DNA of 46,556 nucleotides, taken from assembly GCA_004293915.1 (NCBI GenBank), contig RDZG01000087.1, positions 1 through 46,556 on the forward strand, read 5' to 3'. Below the pieces are notes generated by a model, which worked only from the letters and a program-made list of their open reading frames with translations, made no database searches and was not told the DNA's origin. Origin of the DNA: Bacteroidota bacterium. GTDB lineage: Bacteria > Bacteroidota > Bacteroidia > Cytophagales > UBA9547. Shown here in pieces: positions 35,569-44,896 of the stretch. The position numbers and the translations under genes were made by a program. Within the stretch, counting starts at the first letter, position 1; every line of letters starts with the position of its first letter.

Positions 35569-36738
35569 TTATACAAGCGAACTTGTGGGTAAATTCAATA
35601 GGCTCACAAAATTTAGTATTAATTCATAAGGCAATTTTTCTTGTTCTATTCTCCATCTGTTTTCATTTAGATAATTAAAAAAACTATTTTCTTCTACTGA
35701 TAAATTATTTAGAAAATATTTGTTAGAATATTCCCCATTTTTTTTAGCAATATTTTTATTAGCTTCAAAAGTGGGCTTGTCCATTAAAATGGAAATGGTT
35801 TTATCAAAATAGCCTCTAATTTGAGACAAAATTTCATATCCGTGAGCATCAATATCTCCCCAATAATATAGTTGATTTTCGCTAAGCCAATATGCATTTT
35901 CTAGAGCTGAAAGAGCAAAACCCTTCCCAAAAATAACAATGCCATTTTCAATATTAGGAAAAGAAAGGTAGTTGGTTTTATTTTCTGTTATAAATATTTT
36001 TTTATCTTTAAAATCAAGTTTTTCAAACTCATAGGGTAGTAATACTAGTTCTGATACACAATAATAAGGATACAAATTGGGGTCTAAAAACCGTAATCGT
36101 ATTCTTTCTTTGAGTTCTATATCAAATTTTAAATGATAACGTTTTTCAAATGTTTTTTCTTCTGAATTTATAAAGTCTGGTATAAGAAAATCTAATATAG
36201 AAGCTATAATTGATTTATTTTCCTCAATAAATTTGGTATGAATGTCTATTGGTAGTTCTCTTAAATATTTAATAGGTTTAGGATTTTGTAAAAAAAAACT
36301 GCAAATAGTGAGCAAAACCGACCACTTACCCATATTTTCTGAAATTTTTTCAGGATTTTCTACAAGCCAATTGTTTAAATTAATATTTGAAGCTCTTATG
36401 TTATTTATTTCTGTTTTAAACCTTTCAAACTCTTCTTTTTTATTTACTACATACAAAAAGTCATCTTCTGATTCTATTTCAATTTGTACGGGTACAGACT
36501 GAGTACCCATTTTTTTAGTATTAATGTCTTTTGTATGGACGCAATATCCAATGCCATTTTTATTTTTAGAATCTGAAAAAAGTATTTCAATTTGGTTAGA
36601 TGCTAAAATAAAATCTTTATCTAATAGTTTATTACCTCTAATTTGTTGAGGGAAAAACGATTCGTTCTTAAGCCAAGATTTTAAAAATGGCACATATAAT
36701 TTTAAAGCTATTTTCTTTATTTCTTCTGGTTTGATCAT
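35569..36738 (-). CDS. jetD: Wadjet type I nuclease subunit JetD
   Basis: The 389-residue protein has the DUF3322-DUF2220 layout. The Toprim-like (topoisomerase VI-type) catalytic part at residues ~245-370 shows 'FITE252NKTNYLSFP', 'YYWGD295ID297AHGYEILSQIRGYF' in pieces and the C-terminal 'RIE365QE367' motif. JetD cuts plasmid DNA after the JetABC motor has extruded it. It is the last gene of the operon, 10 bp after jetC, and converges on the PIN-like gene. All catalytic acids are present, so it appears active. Confidence 0.95.
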   Translation of the reverse strand: MIKPEEIKKIALKLYVPFLKSWLKNESFFPQQIRGNKLLDKDFILASNQIEILFSDSKNKNGIGYCVHTKDINTKKMGTQSVPVQIEIESEDDFLYVVNKKEEFERFKTEINNIRASNINLNNWLVENPEKISENMGKWSVLLTICSFFLQNPKPIKYLRELPIDIHTKFIEENKSIIASILDFLIPDFINSEEKTFEKRYHLKFDIELKERIRLRFLDPNLYPYYCVSELVLLPYEFEKLDFKDKKIFITENKTNYLSFPNIENGIVIFGKGFALSALENAYWLSENQLYYWGDIDAHGYEILSQIRGYFDKTISILMDKPTFEANKNIAKKNGEYSNKYFLNNLSVEENSFFNYLNENRWRIEQEKLPYELILNFVSLLNLPTSSLV

Positions 36739-36748
36739 TTCAATTTTT

Positions 36749-39700
36749 CTAGTTTTCTAATTCAGCTAAGGACTCAAACTCACGTTTTTTCTCCATAAAT
36801 TTTTCTTTTGTCAAGTTGTGAACAATGGATTTTTCGCCTAATTTTTTCTCTACATAATGGCAATGTGAAATAAAAGGTTCGGCTATATGTATATTAGTAA
36901 GAGGTGTAATCACCATGAGTTGTAAACCTAACTCTTGGCATAATACCATCAAATATTTCGACATATCTTGGTCGGTTTTGCTAAACGCTTCATCAACAGC
37001 TATAAAACGAAGTGATTTTCGATTGCCTTGCGTAATCCCAAATTGATAGGCAATGGCAGAACAAAGAATAGTGTATGTAAGCCTAGCCGCCTCCCCCCCA
37101 GAGTTTGTGGCTGTATTTTCGTGTGTTTTAAATAGCTTTTTATCTTCTCTGAAATATTCTTTTGCAATAAAATCAAACCAATTACGGACATCGGATACTT
37201 CTTTTCGCCAAGTTTCGTCTTCGTTTAGTTTGGTAATTATAATTTTTATTTTTTCGAAGCATGCAGCTAAAATTTCGTTTCTCTCTTCTTTGGTTGAAAC
37301 TTGCAACCTACTTTGATTTGGCTGCCAAGTATTGAGCATTTCTTTAAAGTCTTGTATTTTTCGGTTTGTAGTTTTTTTGTTTTCTATGGCTATATAAGTA
37401 TCGTATTGTTTTGTGTAAACTATTTTTTTGAGCGATTGATTAATGTTTTCAATATTTTCTACAATCTCTTCTTCATGTTTGTTAAACGATTCTCGATAAG
37501 AAGTCATGGCTTTTATCATTTCTTCATTTAAACGTTTGTTAAATTTTTCTTGATGTTGTTCCAATTCTTCTCCTCTTATTCTTTTGTAAAGGTCTTCATA
37601 TTCTGTTAAACAAACTTGTTCGGTATTGGCTTCCAAATTGATGGTTTCCGACTCCCAACCTAAAAATTTTTGAGCTATTTCTTGTCCAGGTCGTTTGTAT
37701 TTGTTCATTAAAGTAACTAATTCATCATTCTTCGTTTTGATATGATTTTGTTTTTTTTCAATATCTTTTTCAACAATTTCTCTGATTTCTTTTTCTTTAT
37801 TATCAATAAGGTTTAATTCAATTCTATGATCAAAACTAGAGAGATAATTGTTTAATAAATGGCTTTTTTCATCTAATTCAATATGTTCGTAGTTAGAAAG
37901 CAATGATTTTATATTTGATTTCTTATTTTCTAGTTCAGTAGTTTTTTCTTCTAAAACACCTTCATTTTTTGATTCTTGCTGCCTTTGTTTGTCTTTTTCA
38001 GTCCTTTTTTTTTCAACTTCTTTTAGCTGTGCATGCAATTCTTTTAAATGTTGGTTTGCACTTTCGAGTTTTGTAATTTTAAATTCTAACTCTACAATTT
38101 TTTCAGCCTCTTTTTGCCAATTTATTTTTTGATAGTTAGTAAACAAAAGTAAATCTTGAATATTTCTAATATCGCTCTCTATTTCTTCTTGTTCTTTTTT
38201 TAAGGCAAATACTTTTGTATTTGTTGTTTTAACTTTTTCATCCAAAACTTTTAGCTCTTTATGAATAAAAAGTTGTTTTTCTTTATTATCCCAGCCTAGC
38301 ACATATTGGTCTCTGCCTATTTTGTCTTGCCTGTCGTCTTTTTCGTGCCTCTCGCCATTTTTTTGTAATCCTTGTGCTGTTAAAGCTTTTTTAGCAGAAT
38401 TAAATTGAGTAATGTTTTCTACACACAAATAGTCGTATTGCCTTTGAATGGCATTTTCTAGCCAAGTAGCATATTCACTTCTGGAATTAAATTGTAGTTT
38501 ATTAATTAAAAGTCGTGGTTCATTTTCAAGCAAAATATTGGGAGGAAATCTCTTATCTACTTTGTTGTAAATGAGTTTACCTCGCAAATTATGGCTGTTT
38601 ACATATTCATTAACTTGATGATAATATTTTTCTGGCACAACTAAACGCAATCCAAAATTATGTAGCAATTTTTCAATGGCATACTCCCACGTTTCTTTAG
38701 AATCTTCGTTTACTTTTATCAATTCACCTATAAAAGGAATTTCAGATTCTGTAACCTGCAAATGTTGTACAATTTCGTCTCGAATTCGAAGTGATGAAGT
38801 TGGGATATTGCTTTTACGTTTGCACAAATCCTCAAACTCAATTTTCAAATTTTCATATTTTTTGCTCAGTTCTTTTTGCTCACCAATTTTTTCTGCCCAA
38901 TCGTTTTCAGTTTGTAGTTTTTTTGATTTTAAATCATTTAATATTAGATTTGCTTTTTTTATGTTACTTGAAAATCCAATTTCATCAGCAACTTCAGTCA
39001 AATTTGCTTTCAACACACATTTATTATATGCTTCAGCTTCTTTACTTTTTTCAGAATATTTATTTTCGCTTTCAGTTTTTTGTTTTTTGTATTCTTTGAT
39101 AAGTTCATTATCTTTATCGTTATCGATAGCTTTTCTTAAATCTACTTTTTGCTCATCTATAGCAATAATATCTTGTTGTAAAGATTCTAATTTGTCTTCT
39201 ATTTGCTTTTTATCAATGACACAATCAGCTAAAAGTTCCGTGATTCGTAAGTCTTTTTTAACTGCAAAATATGCAGGTACTATTTCCTTAGTTTCTTTAA
39301 GTATTTGTAAATGAGCTTGGTCATTTCTGTAAATTATAGATTTTTCTACTATTGGTGTAAGTAACTCAATCTGTTTTTTTGACTTTTCAATTGCATTGTG
39401 TATGCTTGTGAGCTCCTCAAAATATTTTCGGAGAATTAAATAAGGATCTTTGGTCTCGTCTTCAAAAGTTTTGGCATCCAGCATATTTTCTTTGATAAAT
39501 TTGTCTAGATTATCAAGTAATTTTAGCCCAACAGTCTTGTTGAAAAGGCTCATGCCTTGTTCTGATACTATGCCTAAGCCATCTCTAAATCGCTCTGCAT
39601 ATTCTCTAAAACTATCATGAAATTTGAGTTTAGGATATTTATCTTTTAAGATTTTTTTCCAATTGCGTTGCAAATCAATGTTGTTAAAATCAGTAGCTAT

Positions 39701-40153
39701 TGAAAGTTCGTGCTGGGCAGTGATATATTCTTTTTGTATTTGCCCTGAGCCATACCACCGCACTTGAGCAATAGTTACAAATTGGTTAAGAACAGCATCA
39801 AAAAATCGAGCCAATAAAACCGAATAATGATTTTTTTCTGCACGTAACATATCTATTTTATCGGTTTTGCCAATATGCCCAAAAAAATATGAATCTTCGG
39901 ATCTTCCCCCTTTTTTGGTTTCAGCACCCTGTGCTTGATTATAATGCAATTTTCCTTTCGGCACTAAAAGTGTGAGCAAGCCATCAACAAGCGTAGTTTT
40001 GCCAGAACCACTAGCTCCTGTAAGCAATGTAGTTTCTCCATTGGGCTCTATTTTGTGAATGATGCCATCAAACGTACCCCAATTATACACCTCAAAACTC
40101 ATCAGCCTAAAGCCTTGGTTTGCGTTTTCATTATTGAATAGTGTCCATTCCAT
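36749..40153 (-). CDS. jetC: Wadjet SMC-like ATPase JetC
   Basis: The 1134-residue protein is an SMC/MukB-like ATPase: Walker A G46ASGSGKT53 near the N-terminus, two long Lys/Glu-rich coiled-coil stretches (about 260-450 and 640-900) around a hinge-like centre, the signature motif 'NSGGEAARLTY' near residue 1018 and Walker B 'FIAVDEAFSK' with D1054 and E1055. It extrudes DNA loops and with JetA and JetB recognises small circular DNA. Its ATG lies 23 bp inside jetB, implying coupled translation. Confidence 0.95.
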   Translation of the reverse strand: MEWTLFNNENANQGFRLMSFEVYNWGTFDGIIHKIEPNGETTLLTGASGSGKTTLVDGLLTLLVPKGKLHYNQAQGAETKKGGRSEDSYFFGHIGKTDKIDMLRAEKNHYSVLLARFFDAVLNQFVTIAQVRWYGSGQIQKEYITAQHELSIATDFNNIDLQRNWKKILKDKYPKLKFHDSFREYAERFRDGLGIVSEQGMSLFNKTVGLKLLDNLDKFIKENMLDAKTFEDETKDPYLILRKYFEELTSIHNAIEKSKKQIELLTPIVEKSIIYRNDQAHLQILKETKEIVPAYFAVKKDLRITELLADCVIDKKQIEDKLESLQQDIIAIDEQKVDLRKAIDNDKDNELIKEYKKQKTESENKYSEKSKEAEAYNKCVLKANLTEVADEIGFSSNIKKANLILNDLKSKKLQTENDWAEKIGEQKELSKKYENLKIEFEDLCKRKSNIPTSSLRIRDEIVQHLQVTESEIPFIGELIKVNEDSKETWEYAIEKLLHNFGLRLVVPEKYYHQVNEYVNSHNLRGKLIYNKVDKRFPPNILLENEPRLLINKLQFNSRSEYATWLENAIQRQYDYLCVENITQFNSAKKALTAQGLQKNGERHEKDDRQDKIGRDQYVLGWDNKEKQLFIHKELKVLDEKVKTTNTKVFALKKEQEEIESDIRNIQDLLLFTNYQKINWQKEAEKIVELEFKITKLESANQHLKELHAQLKEVEKKRTEKDKQRQQESKNEGVLEEKTTELENKKSNIKSLLSNYEHIELDEKSHLLNNYLSSFDHRIELNLIDNKEKEIREIVEKDIEKKQNHIKTKNDELVTLMNKYKRPGQEIAQKFLGWESETINLEANTEQVCLTEYEDLYKRIRGEELEQHQEKFNKRLNEEMIKAMTSYRESFNKHEEEIVENIENINQSLKKIVYTKQYDTYIAIENKKTTNRKIQDFKEMLNTWQPNQSRLQVSTKEERNEILAACFEKIKIIITKLNEDETWRKEVSDVRNWFDFIAKEYFREDKKLFKTHENTATNSGGEAARLTYTILCSAIAYQFGITQGNRKSLRFIAVDEAFSKTDQDMSKYLMVLCQELGLQLMVITPLTNIHIAEPFISHCHYVEKKLGEKSIVHNLTKEKFMEKKREFESLAELEN

Positions 40154-40745
40154 TTTCTGCGATTTTATCTAAAATTTCTGAAAGAACTTCATTACTAATT
40201 TTTGCTTTTATGATGCGTTTTATTTCAAAAACAGTGTCTTCTGGAGCTTGTTTATTGTCTTTATAAATCTCCAAAAAACCCATATCTTTAACTTTATTAA
40301 TGTGCTCATCAAGTTTTTTGATAAATCCAGAACGATTTGTTTTTTCTATAAAAAAAAGTTCGATATGTTCTTTTATTTCTTTTCGAGTTACACACAATCT
40401 ACTAGCTTCGGTTCCAGAAATATCAAACTCTTCAAGCCAATTTCTCAAAAAAACCAATAAAAGCGAAACTTCATAGCTTAGTTTGTGTCTTGCAACTAAT
40501 TGTGGAATTTTTATTTTGGCATCTTCGGGTTGTTCAGGTTGCGAAAGATAGGCATAGCCATCGCTATCGTTTAAAACAAGTTCTAACCCAATTTGGGAGA
40601 AATATTCATGAATGGGGTTGTGAAATGCTAATAAATCATTCCAGACTTTATCATCTGAACTCACTACACCTTGCAACAGTCGAATTACTGCTGGAGCAAA
40701 ATCTTTAATTTTGGTGGGCTTGTTTTTTATTTCTTCGTTTTCCAT
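40131..40745 (-). CDS. jetB: Wadjet MukE-like subunit JetB (DUF4194)
   Basis: The 204-residue protein matches DUF4194: 'PQLVARHKLSYEVSLLLVFL' and 'RNWLEEFD', then 'TRKEIKEHIELFF', 'FIKKLDEHINKVKDMGFLEI' and 'EIKRIIKAKI'. It is the MukE/KITE-like winged-helix subunit that joins the kleisin and the ATPase. ATG 40745 overlaps the jetA stop (TAATG). A TTG three codons earlier is not needed. Confidence 0.94.
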   Translation of the reverse strand: MENEEIKNKPTKIKDFAPAVIRLLQGVVSSDDKVWNDLLAFHNPIHEYFSQIGLELVLNDSDGYAYLSQPEQPEDAKIKIPQLVARHKLSYEVSLLLVFLRNWLEEFDISGTEASRLCVTRKEIKEHIELFFIEKTNRSGFIKKLDEHINKVKDMGFLEIYKDNKQAPEDTVFEIKRIIKAKISNEVLSEILDKIAENGMDTIQ

Positions 40746-42199
40746 TAGGCACAAAAAATTATTTTAGGTGTTTTATATCTTGTGTGTTGGTTTGTATGAA
40801 TGTAATCAAACTCATCGTTCTTTATCAAATATTTTTTATTTGTAGAAGCAATAGAAAAATAGGTCATCAATTCTGCAAGACCTTGATTTATAGGAAATTG
40901 AACGATTACTTCTTGTAAAGTTACTATTGGTTTTTCTTTTAATAATGTACTAATATTTGCTTCTAATTTTTCTTTATTTATTGCAAAACCTGCATATAAC
41001 CTTTCAAAATTCATTTCTTCTAGCTCATTAGTTGTTATGGGCTTTGTAAGTTGAAGGTTCTCATGTTCGCTTTCCGAAATCTGTTTTTGCATTGGCAAAT
41101 CAATATTGGGTTTGCCTTCAATTTCAATTTCAAAATCATTGGGTGGAGTATCTACAATTTGTAAAGCACGTTCTCTAATGGCTGCAATGATTTGAAATGC
41201 TTTTTTATGTTCCTGCAAGTTTTTTTCGCTTAATGTTCGATTTAATTTTTCAATAATTAATCTCAAATAGCTATCTACATCTTCAGCGGCATGAAACAAA
41301 TGAGTTTTTATTTTGGGCAAAAACTTGTCATTCGTATCTATGCCTCTTTGTTTCATTAGCTCGAAAACTTCTTCTACCAATTTTCTTAATTGATTATTGC
41401 CAGAATCATGTGTTAGAAAATCCCAAAATGCATAAAAACTCTTGGCTTGGTCTTTTTCTTTCATCTCTTCAAGAGAATCAATGGTAAAAGCTAAAATATT
41501 GCCTTTAGTGGTATCTGCTTTTGCATGCTTTTCATAGATTTGCTTTCTAATGTCTTTAAAATTTTCTTTTACTTCATTAAAATCTGCGAGTAGTTCTCTT
41601 GAAATTCTATTGACATCAAAATACCTTTCTTTTATTTCAGTATCTGAAAAAGTAGCAACTTTTTCATTAAGCAATATTTCACGTATTTGAGTATCGATTT
41701 CTCGCTTTTTATTTTCTAGTTCAGCTATTCGTTCTTTAGGATTTTCGTTGCTTTTTTCAATAATTTCGGCTAGTTTCTTGATTATATCTTGGAATCGAGA
41801 CTCTGTGCCTACAAACTCCTTACGTTCTAAACTTTCAATAAACTGAAATACTTTTTCTGTATATAAAGTTAAACTATGTAAATGTCCTCCCTGATTGTCA
41901 GGGTATTTTGTAATCCAGCTATTTTTTGTCCATTCTTCTAGGTATCGTTTAGCGCGACTTTCAAAATCTTCAAATAGTATCAGTGAAGATTCATTTTCGA
42001 TAGCATTTTCTTGTAAAAAATATGATAATTTGGAAATTAGAGTTTGATTCAAAACAGAAAGAATGGCATTTTCTTTAAATTCTTGATATAAGAATGCAAT
42101 TATAAAATAAGCATTATCTGCATTTAACAATCTTATGGCTGGGTTTCCATCCTGATGTTTTGATTTAAAAAGTTTCTTACAATCTCCAATTTTTAACAT
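40745..42199 (-). CDS. jetA: Wadjet kleisin-like subunit JetA (DUF3375)
   Basis: The 484-residue protein is a DUF3375 member with an N-terminal winged-helix part, 'RYLEEWTKNSWITKYP', 'LERKEFVGTESRFQDI', the 'RIAELENKKREIDTQIREIL' coiled coil and a C-terminal helical domain. It corresponds to the MukF-like kleisin of the JetABC motor. It is first in the jet operon, 90 bp after the ImmA/IrrE gene on the same strand. Together the four genes give a complete type I set. Confidence 0.94.
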   Translation of the reverse strand: MLKIGDCKKLFKSKHQDGNPAIRLLNADNAYFIIAFLYQEFKENAILSVLNQTLISKLSYFLQENAIENESSLILFEDFESRAKRYLEEWTKNSWITKYPDNQGGHLHSLTLYTEKVFQFIESLERKEFVGTESRFQDIIKKLAEIIEKSNENPKERIAELENKKREIDTQIREILLNEKVATFSDTEIKERYFDVNRISRELLADFNEVKENFKDIRKQIYEKHAKADTTKGNILAFTIDSLEEMKEKDQAKSFYAFWDFLTHDSGNNQLRKLVEEVFELMKQRGIDTNDKFLPKIKTHLFHAAEDVDSYLRLIIEKLNRTLSEKNLQEHKKAFQIIAAIRERALQIVDTPPNDFEIEIEGKPNIDLPMQKQISESEHENLQLTKPITTNELEEMNFERLYAGFAINKEKLEANISTLLKEKPIVTLQEVIVQFPINQGLAELMTYFSIASTNKKYLIKNDEFDYIHTNQHTRYKTPKIIFCA

Positions 42200-42289
42200 T
42201 TAATAAAAATAAACTTAGAAATTGACAATACAAAAGAATCATAACACTTTTAATAACTTCTTATCTTTTTGTCTTTATCCACCACAACT

Positions 42290-42994
42290 TTAAACTTCTA
42301 TAAATATGTCTTGAAGTAAAGAAATATAATGTGATTCTGAAATTTTTTCATTTTCAAATGCTTCTTCCAAAAGCTTTTTGTAATCTCCTATAACTTTATT
42401 TTCGTTTCCTTTTCTATATAATGAATAATCAAATCCAAGTTCTATACATTTTTCTGAAATATTGATTTGTTTTAGTTCTTCATATTTTATTTTATCTATA
42501 ATTCCCAAATTAAATAACCTGTATATCAATGCTTTATGCGAACATTGAAACAATTGCTCAAGTCTTAAAATGGTGTTTAAAGAAATATTTTTCTGTTCAA
42601 ATTCATTTTCAGGAATTTCGGCATATATTTTATCTTCAGGAAGCATCAAATACATAGCAAACAAATCTGCTGCATATTCTATTTTATCTTTTTTATCAAA
42701 CATGCCTGTTTTTGAAGTTTCGGAAACAAAATCATCTTGCTCAAACAAATGGTATAATTCATGGCAGATGGTAAAATTTTGCCTTCCAATGGAATGGTCG
42801 CTGTTTACCATCATAAATCGATGGTTATTTGTTTTTATAGCCATTCCAGAAATAAAAGATTCGCTTCCTCCAGGTAAAAAAACGGTCAATACTTTTTTCT
42901 TTTCTAAAATTTCATGAAATTTTAGTTTTTCAAATCTTTTAAAACCTGCATTTTCTCTAAAAAGTACCGCTTGTTTTTTAATGATATGCTCCAT
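42290..42994 (-). CDS. ImmA/IrrE family metallo-endopeptidase upstream of Wadjet (minus-strand copy)
   Basis: The 234-residue protein has H78ELYH82 in 'QNFTICHELYHLFEQ' and the 'IEYAADLFAMYLMLPE' third-ligand helix, and it aligns with the plus-strand copy over most of its length ('NKVIGDYK', 'NEKISESHYISLL'). It would cleave its XRE partner and derepress the operon. It starts with a TAATG overlap at the XRE stop and lies 90 bp before jetA, so transcription from the XRE promoter probably continues into jetABCD. Confidence 0.93.
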   Translation of the reverse strand: MEHIIKKQAVLFRENAGFKRFEKLKFHEILEKKKVLTVFLPGGSESFISGMAIKTNNHRFMMVNSDHSIGRQNFTICHELYHLFEQDDFVSETSKTGMFDKKDKIEYAADLFAMYLMLPEDKIYAEIPENEFEQKNISLNTILRLEQLFQCSHKALIYRLFNLGIIDKIKYEELKQINISEKCIELGFDYSLYRKGNENKVIGDYKKLLEEAFENEKISESHYISLLQDIFIEV

Positions 42995-43329
42995 TACCGT
43001 GTAAGCTTTACTATTTTCAAATAATTTTTAACTATTTTTTTAAATTTTGCAATGTTTTCTAAATCAGTATTATTTAATCCCTCAGCTCTAAAAGCAAAAG
43101 CCATATTGGCAGTTTTTGTATCTGATGCCTCTTCTAAAAGCTCAATTTCTTCCACTCCAAATAAATCTGCCAGTTTTTTTAAGATATCAACATTTGGTGT
43201 CCGCACACCATTTTCGTAATAGCTAACCATTTCTCGTTTTACACCCAAGTATTGAGCCATATTTTCTTGGCTTAAACCTAACCTTTCTCTAAATAATTTG
43301 ATATTATTTCCAAGTATTTGAGTTTCCAT
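42994..43329 (-). CDS. XRE-family repressor controlling the Wadjet side (minus-strand copy)
   Basis: The 111-residue protein has an N-terminal XRE domain ('NNIKLFRERLGLSQENMAQY', 'REMVSYYENGVRTP') and a tail that mirrors the plus-strand XRE ('MAFAFRAEGLNNTDL', 'FKKIVKNYLK'). It is the first gene of a minus-strand run XRE-ImmA-jetABCD. A well-spaced promoter and TTTGTAACA element precede it, so it probably represses its own transcript and hence Wadjet. Confidence 0.93.
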   Translation of the reverse strand: METQILGNNIKLFRERLGLSQENMAQYLGVKREMVSYYENGVRTPNVDILKKLADLFGVEEIELLEEASDTKTANMAFAFRAEGLNNTDLENIAKFKKIVKNYLKIVKLTR

Positions 43330-43354
43330 TGTATTGATTTACAAAATTAATTAG

Positions 43355-43400
43355 TGTTACAAATTTAATATAATAAATTATAAATACAAAAATATGTAAC
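43355..43400 (-). promoter_or_regulatory. Promoter and candidate operator of XRE-ImmA-jetABCD
   Basis: Read on the minus strand, TTTG (43390-43387) is followed after exactly 19 bp by TAAATTTG (43367-43360), an excellent Bacteroidota -33/-7 pair. The -7 box overlaps TTTGTAACA (43363-43355). An inverted GTTACA/TGTAAC pair lies at 43356-43361 and 43395-43400, bracketing the promoter, as an XRE operator would. The start ATG is about 30 bp downstream. Confidence 0.6.
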
Positions 43401-43448
43401 AAAATAATTTCCATTTCATCTCAATTTTTCCTCCCCAAAAAATAACAC

Positions 43449-43456
43449 TAACTTTG
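43449..43456 (+). promoter_or_regulatory. Candidate -7 box for the beta-propeller lipoprotein gene
   Basis: TAACTTTG fits TAnnTTTG and lies 13 bp before ATG 43470, which would give a very short leader. A TTTT run stands where the -33 element is expected. Confidence 0.4.
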
Positions 43457-43469
43457 TACATATTTTAAA

Positions 43470-44567
43470 ATGTACAAACAAAGCAAAAAAATCTTTTTTT
43501 TATTTTTAATTAGCTGTTTATCAGCATGTAAAAACCAGCCCAATCAAACTATAAATCCTAAAATTGATAATTTTAATAATGGTTTTTTTGTTTTAAATGA
43601 AGGCACTTATGGTTTTGGAAATGCAACTGTTAGTTTTTTCGACAAAAATACTAATCAAATCAAAAATGATATTTTTAAACAGCAAAACGATGGCAATTAT
43701 CTTGGCGATCAGGCTCAAGATATGGTTTTTTATGACAATAAAATCTATATCGTAGTTCAAAATTCACAAAAAATAGTTGTTGTAGATGCTTTTAGTTTTA
43801 AACTTTTGGCAACTATACAATCTGATATGATGAAAAGTCCACGTTATTTCAATCCAATCTCAAAATCAGTCGCTTTTGTGTCAGATTGGGAAGCTGATGG
43901 GGTTTGTAAAATAAATTTAATTACAAATAAAGTAGAAAAAATTATCAAAACTGGTAAAGATCCAGAACAAATGCAAGTAGTTGATAATAAGCTTTTTGTG
44001 TGTAATTCTGGTTATAGTTTTGCGGGTAATGAAGACCAAACTATTTCTGTTGTCGATTTAACTTCTGAAACTGTTACAAAAAATATAAATATTGGAATTC
44101 AGCCTATGGAAATAGTTTTAGATAAATCAGAAAATATGATAATTGCTTGTAGAGGCAAAAAAGTTTATACAAATCAAGGCGAAATAGATGTGCAATTGAG
44201 CCAAGAAAGTAGTTTTTGGAAACTAAATGCGCTAACTTTTGATGCTATTCAGATGCAAACGTTTAGCCAAAAAGAATATTGGGTTGATAATCTTACTTTT
44301 TCAAATGATAAAAACTGGCTCTATTTTTCGTTTGGAGGCTCAGTTTTTGCAAAAAATATAACTCAAAATATAGACACTAAACTATTTACAAAATCGGTAT
44401 ACACAATGAAAATCGATACTGAAAACGGAAATTTGATTTTAGGAATTAATCAAGGCTTTACTTCGGCAGGAAAAATTATTCGTTACCAAATTTCGGGAAA
44501 TAAAATCATTCAACCCATTGATAGTGCTATAGTTGGTGTTTTGCCAAATGCAATAATTATGAAATAA
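43470..44567 (+). CDS. Beta-propeller lipoprotein (DUF5074/YncE-like)
   Basis: The 365-residue protein has a lipoprotein signal ending 'ISCLSAC' (Cys20) and then propeller repeats: 'GFFVLNEGTYGFGNATVSFF', 'GDQAQDMVFYDNKIYIVVQN', 'DPEQMQVVDNKLFVCNSGY', 'IQPMEIVLDKSENMIIACRG'. This pattern is seen in DUF5074/YncE-like surface lipoproteins of Bacteroidota. Relatives are often near vitamin or metal uptake receptors, but none is present here. It is a single-gene unit divergent from the Wadjet-side XRE gene. Confidence 0.85.
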   Translation: MYKQSKKIFFLFLISCLSACKNQPNQTINPKIDNFNNGFFVLNEGTYGFGNATVSFFDKNTNQIKNDIFKQQNDGNYLGDQAQDMVFYDNKIYIVVQNSQKIVVVDAFSFKLLATIQSDMMKSPRYFNPISKSVAFVSDWEADGVCKINLITNKVEKIIKTGKDPEQMQVVDNKLFVCNSGYSFAGNEDQTISVVDLTSETVTKNINIGIQPMEIVLDKSENMIIACRGKKVYTNQGEIDVQLSQESSFWKLNALTFDAIQMQTFSQKEYWVDNLTFSNDKNWLYFSFGGSVFAKNITQNIDTKLFTKSVYTMKIDTENGNLILGINQGFTSAGKIIRYQISGNKIIQPIDSAIVGVLPNAIIMK

Positions 44568-44605
44568 AAAACAAACATATTTAAACAAAATATCTATAGT
44601 TAAAT

Positions 44606-44896
44606 ATGAGAATTAATTTATCAGATTTCGGAATAGATTTTAGATCAATGAGAATACAAAATACCATAAAATCTAACAGAGATGAAATCAAAAAAGCATT
44701 TACATATAAATATGCCCTATTTTATGATGAGGGTATAACATTTTATCAAGAAGTAAAAAAGCATCTCTATATCTGTTATTCACAAACCGAAAATTTTGAA
44801 ATCATAAAGTTTTTATTTATAATTGAAAATAATTTAATCATTATACTTGACTGTCGTGAAACATCTAACACAGAAAAAGAAGAATATATTGGCTAA
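44606..44896 (+). CDS. Small protein of unknown function, first of an overlapping pair
   Basis: The 96-residue protein has no recognised domain. It has a 'RMRIQ'-like basic N-terminal part (FGIDFRSMRIQNTIKSNRDE) and a predicted beta-sheet core ('KKHLYICYSQTENFEIIKFL', 'NNLIIILDCRETS'). It overlaps the next gene by 41 bp in a different frame. Such overlapping small pairs in a defence-rich region recall toxin-antitoxin genes, but nothing shows this directly. Confidence 0.5.
   Translation: MRINLSDFGIDFRSMRIQNTIKSNRDEIKKAFTYKYALFYDEGITFYQEVKKHLYICYSQTENFEIIKFLFIIENNLIIILDCRETSNTEKEEYIG

Noticed and set aside
38676-39314. 212-residue plus-strand open frame inside jetC
   Set aside because: It is the low-complexity Ser/Phe-rich shadow of the JetC coiled coil and has no features of its own.
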